Below, piece after piece: positions 40,531 to 49,558 of a DNA stretch of 64,000 nt (its first letter is position 1; each line of letters begins with the position of its first letter). The stretch lies in NCBI RefSeq assembly GCF_002086485.1, contig NZ_MVHF01000011.1:100657-164656 (forward strand), written 5' to 3'. A program made the translations under genes and the position numbers. The DNA comes from Mycobacterium aquaticum (GTDB taxonomy: Bacteria; Actinomycetota; Actinomycetes; Mycobacteriales; Mycobacteriaceae). The notes beneath the pieces are model-generated. The model did not search any database. It saw nothing but the letters and a program-made list of their open reading frames with translations, and had not been told where the DNA came from.

Positions 40531-41321
40531 TCGGCTACCACTACCGTCGGCTCCCTGCCGACGGTGAGTACCAGCTGTTCGAGTCCACCGCCGACACCCG
40601 CAGCAACTGGGACCCGGCCATCCAGCACGGCTCGCCTCCGCTGGCCTTACTGACCAAGGCCATCGAGGAGTTGATGGCCCCGACGGGTCTGCGCATCGGG
40701 CGGTTGACACTGGACATCCTCGGCGCCATACCTGTTGCGCCGCTTCGGGTCCGGGCCTGGGTCGACCGGCCGGGCGCGCGGATATCGCTGGCCATCGCCG
40801 AGATGTCGGCGCAGCGGCCCGACGGCCAGTGGCGCGCGGTGGCCCGGGTGAGCGCGTGGCTGCTGGCCACCGGTGACACCAGCGATGTGGCCACGGATCG
40901 CTTCGCCCCACTGGTCGAAGGTGAGCAGACCGATGTGGCACATGGCTGGGAGGGCGCGGCCGGCTACCTGGAGACCGTGAGTTGGCGACGCCAGCGCGGT
41001 ACCGACGCCGGGGCTTCGGTGGTCTGGTTGCGTGCGCTGACCCCGGTCGTCGACGACGAAGAGACGACGGCGGTTCAGCGGTTGGCTCTCGTGGTGGATT
41101 CCGCGAACGGTGCAGGCGCCGCCCTGGACCCCGACAAGTTCGTCTTCATGAACACCGACACCGCGGTGCACCTGCACCGGCTGCCGATCGGATCTGACTT
41201 CGCACTACGCGCACGCGGCTCTATCGGACCCGACGGTGTCGGCGTGACCACCGCGGAAATCTTTGACCGGCAAGGGTTTATCGGCACGTCGGCACAAACG
41301 CTGCTGGTTTTGCGGCGCTGA
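40527..41321 (+). CDS. Acyl-CoA thioesterase-like (hotdog fold) protein
   Basis: The 264-residue protein has two hotdog halves. The first includes NWDPAIQHGSPPLALLTKAIEEL and the second IGSDFALRARGSIGPDGVG and EIFDRQGFIGTSAQTLLV, typical of the TesB-like proteins of mycobacteria. It probably hydrolyses acyl-CoA esters. The ATG overlaps the nuclease stop (ATGA), so the two genes are coupled despite unrelated roles. Confidence 0.85.
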   Translation: MIGYHYRRLPADGEYQLFESTADTRSNWDPAIQHGSPPLALLTKAIEELMAPTGLRIGRLTLDILGAIPVAPLRVRAWVDRPGARISLAIAEMSAQRPDGQWRAVARVSAWLLATGDTSDVATDRFAPLVEGEQTDVAHGWEGAAGYLETVSWRRQRGTDAGASVVWLRALTPVVDDEETTAVQRLALVVDSANGAGAALDPDKFVFMNTDTAVHLHRLPIGSDFALRARGSIGPDGVGVTTAEIFDRQGFIGTSAQTLLVLRR

Positions 41322-41358
41322 GGTCGGGCCTGGTAACGAGGCTGCGCAGGCGTCCACC

Positions 41359-42090
41359 TCATGACCTCAGCGATCCACCCACCTCGATAGGGACGAGGTC
41401 GGCTTGCTCGGCACCACTGCGAACGAGGTCGAGGATGGCCGCGGCGACGTGATCTGCAGTGTCAGGCTTCAGACCGCTGCCGGCTTCCAGCGCGAGGGCG
41501 GCGGCGACGTCACCGCGGACCGAACTCACGAACTCCGTTTCGGTGATCGACGGGAACATCACGGATACGGCGATACCGGCGTCTGCGAGTTCTACACGCG
41601 CGATGCGGGTGAGCTTCTCCAGCGCCGCCTTGGACGCACTGTAGCCTGCCGACCCTGGCAGATCCGACCAGACGATACCGGAACTGACGTTGACAATGGC
41701 CCCGGATCTCTGCGCCCGCATCGTCGGTAGGACGGCCTGCATCACAACGAGCGGCGCGATGACGTTGAGTTCGAAAACAGCTCGAAGATCGGCGATGTCG
41801 AGCTCCTCGATACCGGCCTGCAAGCCCTGGCCCGCGCAGTTGACCACGATATCGATGCGACCGAACTCATCGACGGTGCGACCAGCCGCCCGGGCCACGG
41901 CGGCAGCATCGGTCACGTCACACGGTATCGCCAACGCACCACCGGACTGCTCGGCAACGGTGCGCAACCTGTCCTCGCGGCGAGCGACGACAACCACACG
42001 TGCGCCGGCTTCGGCCGCTGCGCGTGCGGTGGCCGCGCCGATACCCGACGACGCACCCGTGATCAGCATGACGGAGTTGGTGATGTCCAT
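41359..42090 (-). CDS. Short-chain dehydrogenase/reductase
   Basis: The 243-residue classical SDR has MLITGASSGIGAA as nucleotide loop, NCAG, the catalytic Ser in NVSSGIV and YSASK (Tyr-x3-Lys). The substrate is unknown. The ATG at 42090 gives the normal distance to the glycine motif. It is divergent from a LysR gene across 69 bp that contain a long inverted repeat, so it is probably a LysR target. It marks the left edge of the accessory region. Confidence 0.9.
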   Translation of the reverse strand: MDITNSVMLITGASSGIGAATARAAAEAGARVVVVARREDRLRTVAEQSGGALAIPCDVTDAAAVARAAGRTVDEFGRIDIVVNCAGQGLQAGIEELDIADLRAVFELNVIAPLVVMQAVLPTMRAQRSGAIVNVSSGIVWSDLPGSAGYSASKAALEKLTRIARVELADAGIAVSVMFPSITETEFVSSVRGDVAAALALEAGSGLKPDTADHVAAAILDLVRSGAEQADLVPIEVGGSLRS

Positions 42091-42122
42091 GAGCCCATGG
42101 TGTTGCCGAGGGAGTCGCGACG

Positions 42123-42158
42123 TCCAATACCTATCCGCGCGCATTGATACGGTTTGGA
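42123..42158. promoter_or_regulatory. Inverted repeat, putative LysR binding site
   Basis: Arms TCCAATACCTATC (42123-42135) and GATACGGTTTGGA (42146-42158) match at 10 of 13 symmetric positions around a 10-bp centre. The site fills the space between the divergent SDR and LysR genes and ends 1 bp before the LysR ATG. Size and place fit a LysR regulatory site; binding is inferred. Confidence 0.55.
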
Positions 42159-42159
42159 C

Positions 42160-42975
42160 ATGGATGTCGACCTGCGCAAGCTTCGCTACTTCGTCGCAGT
42201 TGCCCAAACCGAGCACTTCGGACGTGCCGCTCAATCGCTATTCGTCACCCAGCCAGTACTCAGTCGCCAGATCCAGTCGCTGGAGAGAGCTTTGGGCTGC
42301 TTCCTGCTGGAACGCAGCACGCGCCGCGTACAACTGACCGACGCCGGCCGGCAACTGCTCGCCGACGCTCCTGCGCTCCTGGCATCCTTCGACGCTGCGT
42401 TGCACCGAGTCCGTGCAGCAGACCGCGGAATCGGTCGACTTGCCTTCGCGTTCGCACCTGGACTTCGGGTATCGATTGCCGTGCGTGCCTTTGCCAAGAA
42501 ATACCCCGACGTGGTGATCGACCTTTTCCAGGTCAACTGGTGGGACCAGTCGACACCATTGCGCGACGGCCGCGCTGACATCGGATACCTGCGCCGGCCC
42601 TTCGACGACGAAGGTCTGCATGTCGTCCCCATCTCCTCTGAGCCCTTGGCGGCCGTGCTGCCGAATGATCACCGCCTCGCGCGCCGACGGAAGCTGCGCA
42701 CAACCGACGTCGACGGTGAGAGGATTCTCAACTCCGACAATCGAAACGAGTGCATCACCGAAGAAAAGGCCGAGTGGATCATCGCCGGTGATTGCATCGC
42801 TCTGCTGCCGTTGACGGCGGCCAAGCTGGTCGAGCGGCCCGGGCTAACGTCGATCCCGGTGGTCGACGCCGACCCCTTCGAAACCTGCCTCGCTGTTCTC
42901 GAACATCGCCGCAGTCAGGACCTTCACCGCGCATTCTTCAAGATCGGCCAGGATGTGCTTACAGGCAAGCCCTGA
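42160..42975 (+). CDS. LysR family transcriptional regulator
   Basis: The 271-residue protein starts VDLRKLRYFVAVAQTEHFGR, with the HTH following (AAQSLFVTQPVLSRQIQSLE). The substrate-binding domain starts near residue 90. The C-terminal lobe looks slightly short compared with the usual 290-300 residues. A TTG two codons upstream could also start translation. It is divergent from the SDR gene, the probable target, and the inverted repeat at 42123-42158 lies in its leader. Confidence 0.9.
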   Translation: MDVDLRKLRYFVAVAQTEHFGRAAQSLFVTQPVLSRQIQSLERALGCFLLERSTRRVQLTDAGRQLLADAPALLASFDAALHRVRAADRGIGRLAFAFAPGLRVSIAVRAFAKKYPDVVIDLFQVNWWDQSTPLRDGRADIGYLRRPFDDEGLHVVPISSEPLAAVLPNDHRLARRRKLRTTDVDGERILNSDNRNECITEEKAEWIIAGDCIALLPLTAAKLVERPGLTSIPVVDADPFETCLAVLEHRRSQDLHRAFFKIGQDVLTGKP

Positions 42976-43052
42976 CACACGCTGCCCGAATCTGCCCCAA
43001 GGCTGCGACGAGTGCAATCGGATGTGCACTGTGGGCACACAAACCAGGCACG

Positions 43053-43069
43053 GGTCGCACAGTGCGACC
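43053..43069. other. 17-bp palindrome after the LysR gene
   Basis: GGTCGCAC and GTGCGACC are perfect inverted arms around a single A. It lies 78 bp after the LysR stop and 116 bp before the maleylpyruvate-isomerase-like gene. A weaker dyad TGTGC-N7-GCACA is at 43023-43039. It could be a terminator stem or an operator; there is no T-tract. Confidence 0.4.
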
Positions 43070-43184
43070 ACCGCCAGGCGTAGACGGCGAATCACACTGT
43101 CGGGCAGACTGTTCGGTACCGGCACGTCCACCATCTGGGCCGTGCCCGCGATCATCGGGTTCCGGCCTTGCATGAGGAGATTCC

Positions 43185-43982
43185 ATGAGCCTGGCAGGAA
43201 TTGAGGGCATGTGCGCTGCCGCCGCTGACCTCGTCGCGGTAGCGGCCACGCTGACACCGGCGCAGTGGGACACCGACACGGCTGCCGCCGGGTGGTCGGT
43301 CAAGGACGTGTTCATCCATGTCGGGACACTGCTGGAGCTGTTGCAGGCCGCGGTCGCCGGAGCCGAGGCTCCGCCGGTCGGTGTCGAAGCGCTCAACGAT
43401 GCGGTGGTCGCAGCCCACCGCGGCTGGACAACGAAGCAGACCATGGACTTCCTTGCAGCCCAATTGAATTCGGCGGTTCCGGCCTTCACTGCGCTGCAGC
43501 AGGAACCGCTGGCCTCCACGCCGGCGCCGATGCTTGATCTGGGTAGCTATCCCCTGCACACCATCGCCGACATGTTCACCTTCGACATGATCACGCACTT
43601 GCGGTGGGACGTCCTGGCCCCGCGCGGACCGATCCCCTCGCACCTGGGCCCGCTGGACGAGGTGCGCCTGACACCGGCGGTGTCCTGGCTGATCGGCGGG
43701 CTGGCACAGATGCAGCCAGGACTGGCTGCACATGTGCGGGCGCCGATCGCGTTGCAGTTGACCGGTCCGGCGGCCCGCACCCTGGTGCTGCAGGGCAGTA
43801 CCTCGGGGTTGGTGGTCAAGCACGACCCGCAGGACCTGAGCGACGTGGCGGCGACCATCACATCCCCCACGGAGAACTTTCTGGCCTGGTCCACCAAGCG
43901 AGTGCCCTGGTCACCAGTCACCACGGTCACCGGGGACACCACGGTGGCCACCGACTTCCTGGGCTCCGTGAACCTGATCTGA
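43185..43982 (+). CDS. Maleylpyruvate isomerase / DinB-like mycothiol-dependent family protein
   Basis: The 265-residue protein begins with a DinB-like four-helix domain (AAAADLVAVAATLTPAQWDTDT, GWSVKDVFIHVGTLLELL). His in FIHVG and the HTIADMF and MITHLRWD segments are candidate metal ligands. The C-terminal 100 residues look like the SCP2-like half often found in this family. Such proteins include mycothiol-dependent isomerases, but the reaction here is unknown. GAGGAGA precedes the ATG. Confidence 0.8.
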   Translation: MSLAGIEGMCAAAADLVAVAATLTPAQWDTDTAAAGWSVKDVFIHVGTLLELLQAAVAGAEAPPVGVEALNDAVVAAHRGWTTKQTMDFLAAQLNSAVPAFTALQQEPLASTPAPMLDLGSYPLHTIADMFTFDMITHLRWDVLAPRGPIPSHLGPLDEVRLTPAVSWLIGGLAQMQPGLAAHVRAPIALQLTGPAARTLVLQGSTSGLVVKHDPQDLSDVAATITSPTENFLAWSTKRVPWSPVTTVTGDTTVATDFLGSVNLI

Positions 43983-44218
43983 GTGGCGGCACGGACAGCG
44001 CCCACGCGAGGTTCGTTGACAGCGGGCATGTTTCGACGCCGACCGTGAATCGGCCCGCGATGGCATGGTGGAGTGTGCGCATCGGCTCGGAGCACGGTGT
44101 GGCCCTGGCACTGGAGAATCCGCACTACCGTGCGTCAGATCGGCTGGGCCTGCGCGCGATACGGTGCGCATTTCTGATCATTCAGTCCAGAATCGGTACC
44201 AGTGTCTAGCATGGTGCT

Positions 44219-44824
44219 ATGGCCAGACCGCGGGAGTTCAACGAAAACGACGCCCTCGCGGCCGCGCGCGATCAGTTCTGGCGCGATGGCTACGCCGGTA
44301 CCTCACTGGATGATCTGACCCGCGCGACCGGGATGGGCCGGGGCAGTTTATATGCCACCTTCGAGGACAAGCACACGTTGTTCGTGCGGGCGCTGGAGTC
44401 CTACTGCCAGGGAGCGTTGGCACGGGTGATCACCGAGCTGCGCGGCGACGGTGTCGCATCGGCGTTGGACGGCTTGGTCAACCACATCCGCAACGATAGC
44501 CGGCGCGGGGTCGCGGACACCCGCAGGCGCGGCTGCTTCATGGCCAAGAGCGCGGCCGAGAAAGCGCCGCAGGACACCGATGTCGCCAAACTGGTGAAAA
44601 AGACCTTCGACGCTTACCGGCGCGAAGTGACCGCCGCGATTATCACCGCGCAACGTGACGGGGACCTGGCCGAGACCGCCGACCCCGACGCTCTCGCCGC
44701 CCTGATCCTGGCCACGCTGAGGGGGTTGGAGGCGATGCGCAAACTTGGCGCCGCTCCGGCGACCCTGTCGGCCGCGGCCGACCAGCTCGTGGCCGTGCTT
44801 CCCATCACCACCCGGGCCGCCTGA
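44219..44824 (+). CDS. TetR family transcriptional regulator
   Basis: The 201-residue protein starts ARPREFNENDALAAARDQFW, typical of the AcrR-like TetR group, with the HTH TSLDDLTRATGMGRGSLYATF. The C-terminal part (RRRGCFMAKSAAEKAP) resembles TetR_C_16-type regulators with a conserved Cys, a possible redox or electrophile sensor. A short dyad TAGCA-TGG-TGCTA (44207-44219) overlaps the start codon. The neighbouring SDR, hydrolase and NmrA genes on the other strand are plausible targets. Confidence 0.88.
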   Translation: MARPREFNENDALAAARDQFWRDGYAGTSLDDLTRATGMGRGSLYATFEDKHTLFVRALESYCQGALARVITELRGDGVASALDGLVNHIRNDSRRGVADTRRRGCFMAKSAAEKAPQDTDVAKLVKKTFDAYRREVTAAIITAQRDGDLAETADPDALAALILATLRGLEAMRKLGAAPATLSAAADQLVAVLPITTRAA

Positions 44825-44868
44825 CGTCGGGCCTGCAAGCCCCGGCGATGGGAGTGTGGAGTGCGGTG

Positions 44869-45567
44869 CTATCCGACCGACAGGGTCAGTCCTTCGACCG
44901 GGCCCGACAGCGCCGCCTTGGCCTGGGTGCTCAACTCGTCCACGAGCAGTTCATCGGCTCCGGCTTCCAGGGCGTCCACGATGCGGCGCGCGACCTCGGC
45001 GGGGCTGAGTTTGGGCACCGGAAGTGCCGCGGCCATATCGGTGTCGATGAATCCGGCGTGTACGCCGAGCACGTGGGTGTGCTGCGCGGCTAGTTCGATG
45101 CGCAGGGAGTTGGTCAGCGACCACGCCGCGGCTTTGGAGGCACCGTACGCGCCCGCGCCTGCCAGCCAGGACACCACAGAGAGCATGTTGACGATCGCGC
45201 CGCCGCCGTTGGCCGCCAGGACCGGCGCGAAGGCCCGCGCCACGCGCAGCGGGCCCACGACATTGGTATCGAAGGTGTCGATGGTGGTGTCCAGAGATCC
45301 GCCCAGCAGTGGTTCGAAGACGAAGACGCCGGCGTTGTTGAATACGATCTGGGTATCAGAGGCCGACGCCGCCAGGGCGTTGACCGACTCTGTTGAGCGC
45401 ACGTCGAGTTCGCGCGGAACCACCGCAGGGCGGCCATCGGAAAACGCGGTGCGCGCGGTCGAGTAGACGGTGTTGGCGCCGCGGTCGATGATCTCCTGCA
45501 CCAGCGCGGCGCCCAGGCCGCGGGCGCCGCCGGTCACGACGATGTTCTTGCCTGCAATCTCAACCAT
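44869..45567 (-). CDS. Short-chain dehydrogenase/reductase
   Basis: The 232-residue SDR has KNIVVTGGARGLGAALVQ, FNNAGVFVF, the catalytic Ser in MLSVVSW and YGASKAA. AAGGA 8 bp before the ATG at 45567 supports this start over the GTG at 45582. It is the last of three minus-strand genes (NmrA, hydrolase, SDR) separated by -4 and 39 bp, likely one transcript starting from the region before 47579. The TetR gene converges on it. Confidence 0.9.
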   Translation of the reverse strand: MVEIAGKNIVVTGGARGLGAALVQEIIDRGANTVYSTARTAFSDGRPAVVPRELDVRSTESVNALAASASDTQIVFNNAGVFVFEPLLGGSLDTTIDTFDTNVVGPLRVARAFAPVLAANGGGAIVNMLSVVSWLAGAGAYGASKAAAWSLTNSLRIELAAQHTHVLGVHAGFIDTDMAAALPVPKLSPAEVARRIVDALEAGADELLVDELSTQAKAALSGPVEGLTLSVG

Positions 45568-45606
45568 CGGTGAATCCTTCACTGTCTCATGGGTTGCGGA
45601 TAATCA

Positions 45607-46659
45607 TCATGGCGCCCTGCCAATCGCACGTAACCAATCGGTAAGTGCAGCATTGGTTTCGGCGGCCTTCTCCAGCCCGACCCAGTGCCCGGCCGGCAAA
45701 CTGACCTCGGTGAGCTCGCGGCAGTACTGGCGCATCGGTTCGGCCAGCGCTGAGCGGATGGTGTCCGCGGTCGGGTCGTATCGGGATTCCACGAACAGCA
45801 CCGGCATCGCCAAGAAGCCGCCGTTGACCGCGTCCTCGCTGTAGCGCAGGTTGGCGGTGTGGTGCAAGTAGTAACTGTTCGGCCCGAAGAAACCGTTGGC
45901 CCACAGCGTCGACACCAAGTCGGCATAGATGGCGTCGGTGAGGATGCTGGTGTCGCGGTCGACGTCGGGTACCGGTCCCCCGCCGAACCAGCCGCGGTCA
46001 TGGGTAACCGTGGACCGGGGTGATCGCTCGGTGAGGATGGCCGGGTTTCCCGGCCGGTACAGGGCCCGGACCACGCGGTCAGGGGCGGCATCGAACTGGG
46101 CCGTGACCGCGTCGAAGGCCTCCTTGTAGAAGGCCATGTAGTCGAATTGTGCGTACGGGTAACGATCTTCGGGGTATACATCGCGGTTGACGTAGCGCAG
46201 CATGGTGTCCAGACCCCGGTCCAGGGTTCGGTACGGAACCACCAGCGCGGCCACCGCGTCGCAGCGATCGGGATGATGGGCGGCCAACGCCCACACCACC
46301 GCTGCGCCCCAGTCGTGGCCGACCCACACTGCCGAGGCGCGATTCAGAGACTCCAGCAAGGCGGTCAGGTCGGCGACGAGGTGGCGCAGCGCGTAGGCCT
46401 GCGTATCGTGGGGCGCCCAGGACCGGCCGTAGCCGCGCATGTCCGGGGCAATGACCCGGTAGCCCGCACTCGCCAGGGCCCGCAGTTGCGGTTCCCAGGT
46501 CGCGGCCGTGGCCGGCCACCCGTGCACCAGCACGACCAGCGGGCCGTCGGTGGGCCCGCACCCCAGATATGACAGGTTGCCGGCGGCGTACCGCTCAAGG
46601 CCAGGCCCCGGCTGGCCGGCCGGCTCGGGGGTGCTGTGCTGGGAAGTGCTGGTGCTCAC
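45607..46659 (-). CDS. Alpha/beta hydrolase, epoxide hydrolase type
   Basis: The 350-residue protein has VHGWPATAATW, GHDWGAA with the nucleophile Asp116, and PAGHWVGLE with His325. HGWP plus an Asp nucleophile is typical of epoxide hydrolases. The substrate is unknown. The start ATG overlaps the NmrA gene stop (ATGA), so the proteins are made together. The N-terminal 20 residues are Ser/Thr/Gln-rich and probably flexible. Confidence 0.88.
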   Translation of the reverse strand: MSTSTSQHSTPEPAGQPGPGLERYAAGNLSYLGCGPTDGPLVVLVHGWPATAATWEPQLRALASAGYRVIAPDMRGYGRSWAPHDTQAYALRHLVADLTALLESLNRASAVWVGHDWGAAVVWALAAHHPDRCDAVAALVVPYRTLDRGLDTMLRYVNRDVYPEDRYPYAQFDYMAFYKEAFDAVTAQFDAAPDRVVRALYRPGNPAILTERSPRSTVTHDRGWFGGGPVPDVDRDTSILTDAIYADLVSTLWANGFFGPNSYYLHHTANLRYSEDAVNGGFLAMPVLFVESRYDPTADTIRSALAEPMRQYCRELTEVSLPAGHWVGLEKAAETNAALTDWLRAIGRAP

Positions 46660-47579
46660 GACTTCTGCGGGAGCTCGTTGCGCAGGGCGAACGGGCCATC
46701 GTGCTCGAAGTCGGCACGGTTGGCCGCCACGTACTGCCGGACGGTGAGCGGTTTGTGGCCGCTGATCACCTCGACCAGGTTGTTCTCGCCGGCGAAGATG
46801 CCGTTCTGATAGTCACGGGCGACGTTGCTGACGTGCTGGACGAAGAACTCGGTGCGGCCCTTGGCGAGCTGGGCTGCGTCGTAGGCGTCGATGTCGATTT
46901 CTTCGTAGCGCACCGGGATGTCCAGTTCGGCTGAGATCTGCTCGGCGATGCCGTAGTGATCGAGTTCCTCGGCGCCGTAGAGCGGGTAGATCTGTCCATC
47001 GTGCGGCCGCGGGTTCTGCAGGATCGCGGCGATGACAGCAGCCTGATCAGACCCCGCGATCGGGGCGTGGCGACCGGTACCGAACGGCAGCTGCAGGACA
47101 CCGTTGTCGGGATTGCGCAGCCAGGTCCACTTCATCCATTCGGCGAAAAAGGTGGGACGCAGGTGCGTGGTGGTGAAGGCGTGCCGGTCCAGTAGCCTCT
47201 CAGCCAGCCAATGCTGCTGAGCGGCATGGCTTGTCGCTTCGCGTCGCGCCGAGATCTGAGACATGTTGACGACGGATTTGACGCCGGCCTCGCTGGCGGC
47301 CTGGCCGAAGATGACCGTCGCCGGCAGCAGGGTGCCGGGGAACACCGGGTAGCAGAAGTATGCCGCACCCACCCCCGACAGTGCCGAGCCGACCGATTGG
47401 AAATCCAGCAGGTCACCTTCCACGATCTCGGCGCCGAGGGCTTCGAGCGCGTCTGATCGTCCGTCACGGCTGTGCACCAATGCGCGGACCCGCCGGCCTG
47501 CCTCCCGTAGGAGCTTGACCGCGGGGGCGCCGGTGTTGCCGGTGGCGCCGGTGATGAGGATCAAATCGTCACTGGACAT
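46656..47579 (-). CDS. NmrA-like NAD(P)-binding protein
   Basis: The 307-residue atypical SDR has LILITGATGNTGAPAVKLL as Rossmann loop and lacks a clear Tyr-x3-Lys in the standard place. It resembles NmrA/QOR2-type redox sensors or reductases (AYFCYPVFPGTLLPATVIFG, LRPTFFAEWM). AGAAAGAGC lies upstream of the ATG. It is the first gene of the NmrA-hydrolase-SDR chain and is divergent from the tandem AraC regulator. Confidence 0.85.
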   Translation of the reverse strand: MSSDDLILITGATGNTGAPAVKLLREAGRRVRALVHSRDGRSDALEALGAEIVEGDLLDFQSVGSALSGVGAAYFCYPVFPGTLLPATVIFGQAASEAGVKSVVNMSQISARREATSHAAQQHWLAERLLDRHAFTTTHLRPTFFAEWMKWTWLRNPDNGVLQLPFGTGRHAPIAGSDQAAVIAAILQNPRPHDGQIYPLYGAEELDHYGIAEQISAELDIPVRYEEIDIDAYDAAQLAKGRTEFFVQHVSNVARDYQNGIFAGENNLVEVISGHKPLTVRQYVAANRADFEHDGPFALRNELPQKS

Positions 47580-47984
47580 GGATTGCTCTTTCTCTCGGGC
47601 CAACACCGCGGCGACGTGCGAGATGCCTTCGCACGGCCCCGTCAAGACAGGGCAGCACCGGTTCAGTACCAGTCATTCCAAAACCAAGGTGACAGTGGGA
47701 CAGATCACGTTCGGTTGAGGTTGTTGAGCGCCAACCGTTTCCGGTTATGCATCGTGACCCAACCACGCAGGGTCGAATGTGCGATCAGTGCACGGTTGTG
47801 TGCGCGCAGTGCAGAGTTGCACCGGGATCGCCGCCCAGCGTCGCGCCGGCCACGCCCGCCGATCTGCCACGACGCGGGAGCCTCGGCAGTCCCCGAGTCG
47901 GCGTACATTCTTGACTGATCAGTTCTATGATTGCCGCCATAGGCGCTGTGCACGGGCAGCGCGCGACGGGCAAAGGCCACGGTG
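47580..47984. promoter_or_regulatory. Noncoding region between NmrA and AraC genes
   Basis: These 405 bp separate two divergent genes and contain no convincing coding frame. A perfect 10-bp palindrome ACTGATCAGT lies at 47914-47923, about 60 bp before the AraC start, flanked by TTG and TTC. A sequence TTCAGTACCAGT at 47669-47680 resembles part of the region before the TetR start (GGTACCAGT near 44196), which may mark a shared site. Both are weak calls. Confidence 0.35.
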
Positions 47985-49487
47985 ATGTCTTTCATCCTCG
48001 ACACCCAGCAGGTCGACAAAGGTGATCGTGCCGAGTTCGTCCATGAGGCGCTGGGCGCGACGATGGTCCCCATCGAACTGCACTGGATCAACGAGCCCGC
48101 CGAAGCCAGCGCACACGGCATCATCACCGATCTGGGTGATCTGACCGTGTGCTGCGGCAACACCACGGCGTTCCGGGTCGAGCGGACCACCGCGCTGGCG
48201 CGCGACGATATGGAACCCAGCATCTTCGTCAACGTTCAGATCAGCGGGACCAGCATGGTGGTCCAAGACGGCAGGGAAGTCGTGCTCGAGCCAGGCGCCC
48301 TGGCGATCTATGACTCGACCGCTCCCTACACACTGCTCAACGAAACGGGTATGACCGGCGAGTTCTTCCGCATTCCTCATACGGCACTCGCTCTGCCGCA
48401 CAATATGATTCGACAATCCTGCGCGGTGTCGTTGAGTCCCGGCGATCCTCTGACCACGCTCACCTACGATTACCTGCGCCGGGTGGCTGCCGACCCGGCA
48501 CTGTTCAGCGCCCCCAACGCCGATCTCATCGCCCATCCCAGCATCGAGCTCGTCCGCGCGGTCATCGCCACCCACCACCGCGCCGACCAGCTGGCCGCGG
48601 GCCCTCTGGTCACGACCCTGGCGCTGCGCGTGCTCGACTACGCCGGCGCCCACCACAGTGACCCCGACCTCTCCGCCGATCAGATCGCGGCTGCCCACTT
48701 CATCTCCCGCCGCCAGCTCTACAAGGTGCTCGCCGAGGCGAATGTCAGCCTCAACGACTGGATCCGCACCCATCGCCTGGAAGCTTGCCGGCGCGACCTG
48801 ACCATGCACACCCACAGCATCGCCGCGATCGCAGCCCGGCACGGTTTCACCAACATGTCGAGCTTCAGTCGCGCGTTTCGCGACGCGTTCGGCCAGTCCC
48901 CCACCGAATGGCGTGACCGGCACGCCGCACGAGCGTTGCGCCTGCGCGCCGGTACCCCAATCGCCACGGCGCCGAGCACGAGACCGACCAGCACGCCCGC
49001 CTCCGTCCAGTCATCCCCGGAAACCGATCAGCGTCCCTCACCGCACACGCCCACCGGCGGCGATCCTGCACCCACCGCGTACCCGCTGCAGCCCACCCTC
49101 GACTGGATGCGCCAACACGCCGCAGACCCACTGGACCTGCAGGCCATCGCCAAACACGCCGCGGTGAGTCGCCGCACCCTCAACCGTCAGTTCCGACAGC
49201 ACCTGAACACCACACCACTGGCGGTGCTGGCGCAGATGCGCGTCGACCACGCCAAGACCCTCCTGGAAACAACCAGCCTCCCGGTGGACCGCATCGCCGA
49301 GCAATGCGGGTTCGGCTCATACGCCTCGATGCGCTACCACTTCACCCGCATCGTCGGGGTCGCTCCACACCACTATCGCCATGGCGACAAGCCGTCCCCG
49401 CCCACACGGTCTGGTGAAAACGGCCAGACGTTAGCGCGGCGCGTCCACCTGGAGACTGGTGCACGCGACTCCGGTGCATGGCACTGA
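47985..49487 (+). CDS. Tandem-HTH AraC-type regulator (two AraC DNA-binding domains)
   Basis: The 500-residue protein is about 180 longer than a normal AraC regulator. Residues 1-220 resemble the cupin-like AraC_binding_2 sensor. Residues about 228-310 form one AraC DNA-binding domain (HFISRRQLYKVLAEANVSL, IAARHGFTNMSSFSRAFRDAFGQSP). A Pro/Thr/Ser-rich linker (311-367) follows, then a second complete AraC domain at about 380-466 (IAKHAAVSRRTLNRQFRQHL, IAEQCGFGSYASMRYHFTRIVG). The second looks like the C-terminal part of GlxA-type regulators. The start is either this ATG or the preceding GTG at 47982. Targets probably include the adjacent divergent or downstream genes. Confidence 0.88.
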   Translation: MSFILDTQQVDKGDRAEFVHEALGATMVPIELHWINEPAEASAHGIITDLGDLTVCCGNTTAFRVERTTALARDDMEPSIFVNVQISGTSMVVQDGREVVLEPGALAIYDSTAPYTLLNETGMTGEFFRIPHTALALPHNMIRQSCAVSLSPGDPLTTLTYDYLRRVAADPALFSAPNADLIAHPSIELVRAVIATHHRADQLAAGPLVTTLALRVLDYAGAHHSDPDLSADQIAAAHFISRRQLYKVLAEANVSLNDWIRTHRLEACRRDLTMHTHSIAAIAARHGFTNMSSFSRAFRDAFGQSPTEWRDRHAARALRLRAGTPIATAPSTRPTSTPASVQSSPETDQRPSPHTPTGGDPAPTAYPLQPTLDWMRQHAADPLDLQAIAKHAAVSRRTLNRQFRQHLNTTPLAVLAQMRVDHAKTLLETTSLPVDRIAEQCGFGSYASMRYHFTRIVGVAPHHYRHGDKPSPPTRSGENGQTLARRVHLETGARDSGAWH

Positions 49488-49558
49488 GCGTCGGATCGGT
49501 TGCGGCCCAGCAATGTTCGCCGCCGTCATCACCTCGACAGTCAACGGAAAGTGCACTC

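Noticed and set aside
47705..48232. Minus-strand frame across the AraC promoter region
   Set aside because: It begins inside the AraC coding sequence, lacks a ribosome site and resembles no family.
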